Positions 5,890 to 9,458 of a stretch of 9,458 nucleotides of DNA are shown in pieces. How positions within the stretch are numbered: the stretch's first letter is position 1; each line of letters starts with the position of its first letter. The notes below the pieces were generated by a model. It was not told where the DNA came from. It worked only from the letters and a program-made list of their open reading frames with translations, and did not search any database. The translations under genes and the position numbers were made by a program. Location of the stretch: contig DDSI01000060.1 in the NCBI GenBank assembly GCA_002343335.1, positions 10,197 to 19,654 on the forward strand, read 5' to 3'. The stretch is from Bacteriovoracaceae bacterium UBA2394. GTDB taxonomy: Bacteria; Bdellovibrionota; UBA2394.

Positions 5890-7196
5890 TAAACCTTCGC
5901 CTTAATCTGGCCCTTGGAAAGTTCAATCAAAAGCTCATCTCCCATTCGCACATCTGCCGCCTTCTTCACGACTTTCTTCGTTTTTAAAATGCGAACAATG
6001 CTGTAGCCACGATCCATGATCGCTCGAGGATTCAAATGCTTGAGCTGAACTATATTACGATCAATTTGATTTCGAATTCTTTCAAATGCCGGAGCTAACG
6101 CCTTCGACAATCGCACACTCGAATGGGCCAGCCGCACCCGATAATTTTCAAGCACCCGATGGGGCTGATGCGCGATCAATTTGCCTCGCCATTGTTCCAA
6201 TTTTAGAAACTCATCCGCCAAGCGCGACTCCAGGCTTCGCACCAATTTTTGAACGAGCTCATCGATGCGAATTTCAGCAAACTCCAAACGATGTCGTACT
6301 TGCAAAAGTCGTTTTACCATGTGATCGACATGCAAAATCACTTCCATTTTATTGGCGATCACGAGTTCTGCGGCAGCTGAGGGCGTTGGCGCGCGAAGAT
6401 CGGCTACAAAATCCGCAATTGTAAAATCCACCTCATGGCCAACGGCGGAGATCACTGGAATCTTGGAATTGAAAATCGCACGAGCGACAATCTCCTCATT
6501 GAAGGCCCAAAGATCTTCAATGCTACCTCCACCGCGACCCACTATGAGCACATCGACTTCTTTCGAAAAAAATCGATTGAAGTGATCAATCGCTCTAGCG
6601 ACTTCTTCCGCAGAACCCTCGCCCTGCACTTTGACAGAATAGAGACAAATGCGAATGCCTGAGAATCGTCGCTCGAGCACGTTTAACATGTCTCGAACGG
6701 CGGCACCCGAGGAAGCCGTCACCAGTCCAATGCATCTGGGAAACTTCGGGATGGGTCGCTTCCGTGCAGGATCGAAAAACCCTTCCGCCTCCAATTTTTT
6801 CTTAAGCTGCTCAAAAGCAAGCTGGAGCGCACCCATTCCTTCAGGTTCCATACGCGTGATCACAATTTGATAATTCCCGCGCGGAGGGTAAACGCTGATT
6901 CGACCGAATGCGACAACGCGTTGTCCGTCTTGCACTTTGTATTTCAAACGAGAAGCGCTTCCCTTAAACATAACGGCCGTCAAATTGGCCGTAGGGTCCT
7001 TTAATGAAAAATAAAGATGGCCCGAGGCCGGATGCGCCTTGAAATTACTGATTTCTCCCACCACGACGACATCGGCAAAAGTGCCTTCCAATTTTACTTT
7101 GATGAGCTCGGTTAGCTCTCCCACCGATATCGGCTTATCGAGTGAGCCCAGATAAAATTCGGATCCCTCCGAGGGGGCGGGAAAAAGCGTATTCAC
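5889..7196 (-). CDS. xseA: Exodeoxyribonuclease VII large subunit
   Basis: XseA is the catalytic subunit of exonuclease VII, which degrades single-stranded DNA from both ends into short acid-soluble oligonucleotides together with several XseB subunits. The 435-residue product matches the usual ~450. Residues 22-120 form the OB-fold ssDNA-binding domain, with GEISNFKAHPASGHLYFSLKD at 47-67. The catalytic region follows: VTASSGAAVRD (159-169), GRGGGSIEDLW (220-230), GHEVDFT (253-259) and APTPSAAAE (269-277). A long helical/coiled-coil stretch runs from about 280 to 385, and the conserved LNPRAIMDRGYSI lies at 388-400. The start is GTG, the only in-frame start after an upstream stop at 7227-7229, but it has no clear Shine-Dalgarno. 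It lies 19 nt after the preceding gene, so translation may depend on coupling. xseB, often adjacent, is not in the window. Confidence 0.97.
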   Translation of the reverse strand: MNTLFPAPSEGSEFYLGSLDKPISVGELTELIKVKLEGTFADVVVVGEISNFKAHPASGHLYFSLKDPTANLTAVMFKGSASRLKYKVQDGQRVVAFGRISVYPPRGNYQIVITRMEPEGMGALQLAFEQLKKKLEAEGFFDPARKRPIPKFPRCIGLVTASSGAAVRDMLNVLERRFSGIRICLYSVKVQGEGSAEEVARAIDHFNRFFSKEVDVLIVGRGGGSIEDLWAFNEEIVARAIFNSKIPVISAVGHEVDFTIADFVADLRAPTPSAAAELVIANKMEVILHVDHMVKRLLQVRHRLEFAEIRIDELVQKLVRSLESRLADEFLKLEQWRGKLIAHQPHRVLENYRVRLAHSSVRLSKALAPAFERIRNQIDRNIVQLKHLNPRAIMDRGYSIVRILKTKKVVKKAADVRMGDELLIELSKGQIKAKV

Positions 7197-7215
7197 AACG
7201 TACGTATAGATCGTT

Positions 7216-9458
7216 TTAGGTGGGAATCAAAGCACACTCTTCCAGCTTCTCTGCGAAGTCCGAAGAGAAGTAGAAGATAAGAAGGTTGTTAATCAGGGGT
7301 AATTTCTGCACGAGTTTTTCAGGACTTGTTTGCAGCACTTGAGGCTCGATGAGCCCTTCCGAAATACTCAACCAAACCCACAGACGGATAAGCTTTCCGA
7401 GCGATGCTCCGGAAAGCAGCATCCCTTGAAAAAAACGCTCCATGAGTGCTCGCTCTTCGAAGAGTCCTTTGTCCCGATCATCGAGAATTTGAAATACCCC
7501 GACCGAAAGTGCGGCCCACGTATCATCGTCCAAAATATCCATAAAGTCAGGACGGACCTCGATCATCGGAGGCTGAAAGGTAATTCGAAAGGGTGTCTTA
7601 ATGGCTTTGGTGACGACCACATCGACAGCAGTCTTAATCCGATAGCTTTTCCCTAACCGATGGATCGCACGCTTGGCTTTATTTTGAAACTCATGTTCCA
7701 AACCAACGACATCCACATCATAGGAAGGTAGAGCATTCACATACTTAGAAAATACGCCCATTTCCGCGTGCGTCACGGATTCGGTCAATCGCCAAAGAGA
7801 AAACTGTCGCTTCGTCGCGAATGAGGGAACCTCAGCCCTCTCCGTAAGCTCGTCGCCGTAAAAGCAGCTCCAAACGAGCACGGCTCGAAAATCAAATGCC
7901 GCACGCGCTTTCAGGAGCTCCTTATGGAGAGGAAACAATTGCGTGCCCCGTTCGATAAACTCCTTTCGTAAATGCTTCAATCTAAATACCGACGTGGAAC
8001 CAAGGAGTGTCTCTAATATTTCATAGGTAAGAGTTCCAGGCTGAGCATTTCTAAAAATGAAATCGAGCATCATGCGTTGAGCTTCATCGATGGATCGAGA
8101 ACGAAAGCCGGCATCCAAAAACTCGGGCAGCAACTCTTCCTTCTCAGGCAGCGAGGAACGATTCCATACTTGGATCACCCATTTCCATGCCATGCTCATT
8201 GCGCCCAATCTCACAAACGTGGAGAAAAGCCGACGACAAGTCTCAAGATCGAGAGCGCCATTTCTTTCGAGGATGCGCCCCATCTCATCCATGCGTTCAA
8301 AGCGAACTTCATTCGTAAGCGTTTCGGCGCGGGAGAGAAGATCGAGCACATGCCTCGCCACTCGAATTTGATCATTTAAGATTGGGCTATTTTCGAGTTC
8401 CTCGTAGCGCAGCTCCAGAGCCTTCTCCAACTTGCCCTCTCGCTCGTAGAGTTGCGCCAAGATCGCTGCTCTCTGATGCTCCGTCTGTAGCGATCGAGCA
8501 ATAGTCTCTAGTTCAATGGATGAAATGGAGTCAGCCAAACGCTCAATCCATTCCACTTTCAAGCGCTCATCTCCAACCTGAGGCAAAGTTTTTACAATGA
8601 GAGAGCGTAAATTCGATTTTTCCAAATGTTCGAGATAACTTCGCAGCGGAAAATGCGGCGAAGTTTTAATGCCAGACGAAAAAGTTTCTAAATATTGAGG
8701 ATCAATCTCCCACGCCGCTTCGATCCAGCGCCACTGACGAATACCAAATTCTGCAAATGGCCCCTTCTTCATATTAAGAAAAGAAGCGATCGATCGTGTC
8801 CAACGTTCAAAGGTATCTTCGCTCACTCGCGATTTCGCGTCCCAGAGCAGATCCAAACTATCGTCGTTGAGAACATTGGGGTCCAATTCCGCTAAAATAT
8901 AGCGCGAAAGGAGAACGCTCTGAGTTTCTGCCGGCGTGAGATAAGCCAGGGCACTCTTCAACTGAGGGCTTTCTAAAACAGCATGCGGCAAGGAAAGCTG
9001 AGCTACCAAGAAGGTGCGGACTGCAGGCGTAATATTCAAAACGCCCTTTTGTAGATCATCTAAAATCCATTCTACGGGTAGCGCGCATCGACTGAGCGCG
9101 TACTCATAGAAATCTTGTGAACACCCCGCTTGCCTGAGGCGATCAAACCATAAGACCTTGTTGGAAGTTCGTTCGAACGCTCTCTCCAAATTTTTTCGAA
9201 CGGCCTGAGATTCCTTAGCATCCTCGGGCCACTTACGGGGATCGTCCTTCACCGACGAATTCAAGTTTTGTTCACGCTGCCGCAGAGACCACAGAAACAG
9301 AAATCGCTCTTCGGATGGAAATCTAAGTAAGGCTTCAGAAAGCTCTGAGTGATTCATCTCCACTCGGATCTGCCAGAGACTTAGCGAATCAACATCGAGA
9401 TTGATCGGCGGGGGTACGGATACATCCCCTTCAAAAAATTTCTTCCACTCCTTTACGA
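7216..9458 (-). CDS. Large alpha-helical repeat protein of unknown function (5' partial)
   Basis: I do not recognise this protein. It is at least 746 residues: the frame is open without a stop from 9456 to the TAA at 7216-7218. The first in-frame start codons inside the window are GTG at 9363 and ATG at 9357, neither with a well-spaced ribosome binding site. The 31 codons before them read like protein (KEWKKFFEG, VPPPINLDVDSL), so the true start is probably beyond the edge. Counting from 9363, residues 1-545 are almost entirely helical with many Leu, Trp, Arg and Glu. A segment at 298-327 (AAILAQLYEREGKLEKALEL...ENSP) fits a TPR repeat. From about 546 the character changes to strand-like stretches (TAVDVVV, FRITFQPPMIEVRPDF) followed by helices, suggesting a separate C-terminal domain. 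There are no membrane helices or signal peptide in the visible part and few cysteines. It is first in the visible operon, 19 nt before xseA. A scaffold or protein-interaction role is inference. Confidence 0.8.
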   Translation of the reverse strand, partial: VKEWKKFFEGDVSVPPPINLDVDSLSLWQIRVEMNHSELSEALLRFPSEERFLFLWSLRQREQNLNSSVKDDPRKWPEDAKESQAVRKNLERAFERTSNKVLWFDRLRQAGCSQDFYEYALSRCALPVEWILDDLQKGVLNITPAVRTFLVAQLSLPHAVLESPQLKSALAYLTPAETQSVLLSRYILAELDPNVLNDDSLDLLWDAKSRVSEDTFERWTRSIASFLNMKKGPFAEFGIRQWRWIEAAWEIDPQYLETFSSGIKTSPHFPLRSYLEHLEKSNLRSLIVKTLPQVGDERLKVEWIERLADSISSIELETIARSLQTEHQRAAILAQLYEREGKLEKALELRYEELENSPILNDQIRVARHVLDLLSRAETLTNEVRFERMDEMGRILERNGALDLETCRRLFSTFVRLGAMSMAWKWVIQVWNRSSLPEKEELLPEFLDAGFRSRSIDEAQRMMLDFIFRNAQPGTLTYEILETLLGSTSVFRLKHLRKEFIERGTQLFPLHKELLKARAAFDFRAVLVWSCFYGDELTERAEVPSFATKRQFSLWRLTESVTHAEMGVFSKYVNALPSYDVDVVGLEHEFQNKAKRAIHRLGKSYRIKTAVDVVVTKAIKTPFRITFQPPMIEVRPDFMDILDDDTWAALSVGVFQILDDRDKGLFEERALMERFFQGMLLSGASLGKLIRLWVWLSISEGLIEPQVLQTSPEKLVQKLPLINNLLIFYFSSDFAEKLEECALIPT

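Noticed and set aside
6086..6870. Several + strand frames of 73-112 codons over xseA
   Set aside because: They overlap the conserved xseA catalytic region in antisense and have no start signals or domains.
1..9458. Mobile element, CRISPR array, toxin-antitoxin or defence system
   Set aside because: No transposase, integrase, terminal inverted repeats, regularly spaced repeats or defence-gene motifs are visible; gene content is housekeeping-like.

Overview
The window looks like ordinary chromosomal DNA from a Gram-negative, respiring bacterium of middling GC content. Gene density is high, and there are no RNA genes, insertion sequences, CRISPR arrays or phage genes that I can see. The short NuoG, the nuoF-nuoG-nuoI order without nuoH, and the large unrecognised helical-repeat protein beside xseA would fit a member of the old 'deltaproteobacteria' such as Bdellovibrionota or Myxococcota. 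That placement is inference from gene style and memory, not a proof.

Region 1 (1-3278, + strand) is the tail of a complex I (NADH:quinone oxidoreductase) operon: nuoF (5' end cut off by the window), nuoG and nuoI. The genes are packed with a 14 nt and then a 0 nt gap. Together they carry NADH oxidation at FMN and the iron-sulfur wire: N3 in NuoF; N1b, N5-type, N4-type and N7-type sites in NuoG; N6a/N6b in NuoI. NuoG is only 502 residues because its molybdopterin-oxidoreductase-like C-terminal half is strongly reduced. The membrane-arm gene nuoH is not between nuoG and nuoI, and no other nuo gene follows nuoI. The operon ends in a strong 12-pair hairpin that overlaps the nuoI stop codon.

Region 2 (3279-3676) is the only stretch with little coding. 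It holds a plausible 66-codon small gene on the minus strand and the control region of the next gene. That control region has a 16 bp perfect palindrome over a putative -35 element.

Region 3 (3677-4546, + strand) encodes a metallo-beta-lactamase-fold hydrolase with a complete dinuclear metal site, of the kind often labelled N-acyl homoserine lactonase-like. It converges on region 4 with about 100 nt between them.

Region 4 (4646-9458, minus strand) reads as one operon: a large alpha-helical repeat protein of unknown function (5' end outside the window), xseA (exonuclease VII large subunit), a short-chain dehydrogenase/reductase, and a hotdog-fold acyl-CoA thioesterase. The three junctions are a 19 nt gap, a 1 nt TAATG overlap and a 4 nt ATGA overlap, so transcription and partly translation are probably coupled. 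No functional logic joins a DNA exonuclease to two acyl/carbonyl-metabolism enzymes, and xseB is not present beside xseA.

I did not find a clearly new biological system. The points most worth checking are the reduced NuoG with the split nuo cluster, the unknown >=746-residue protein whose true start lies beyond the window, the palindrome at the hydrolase gene, and the small minus-strand gene.
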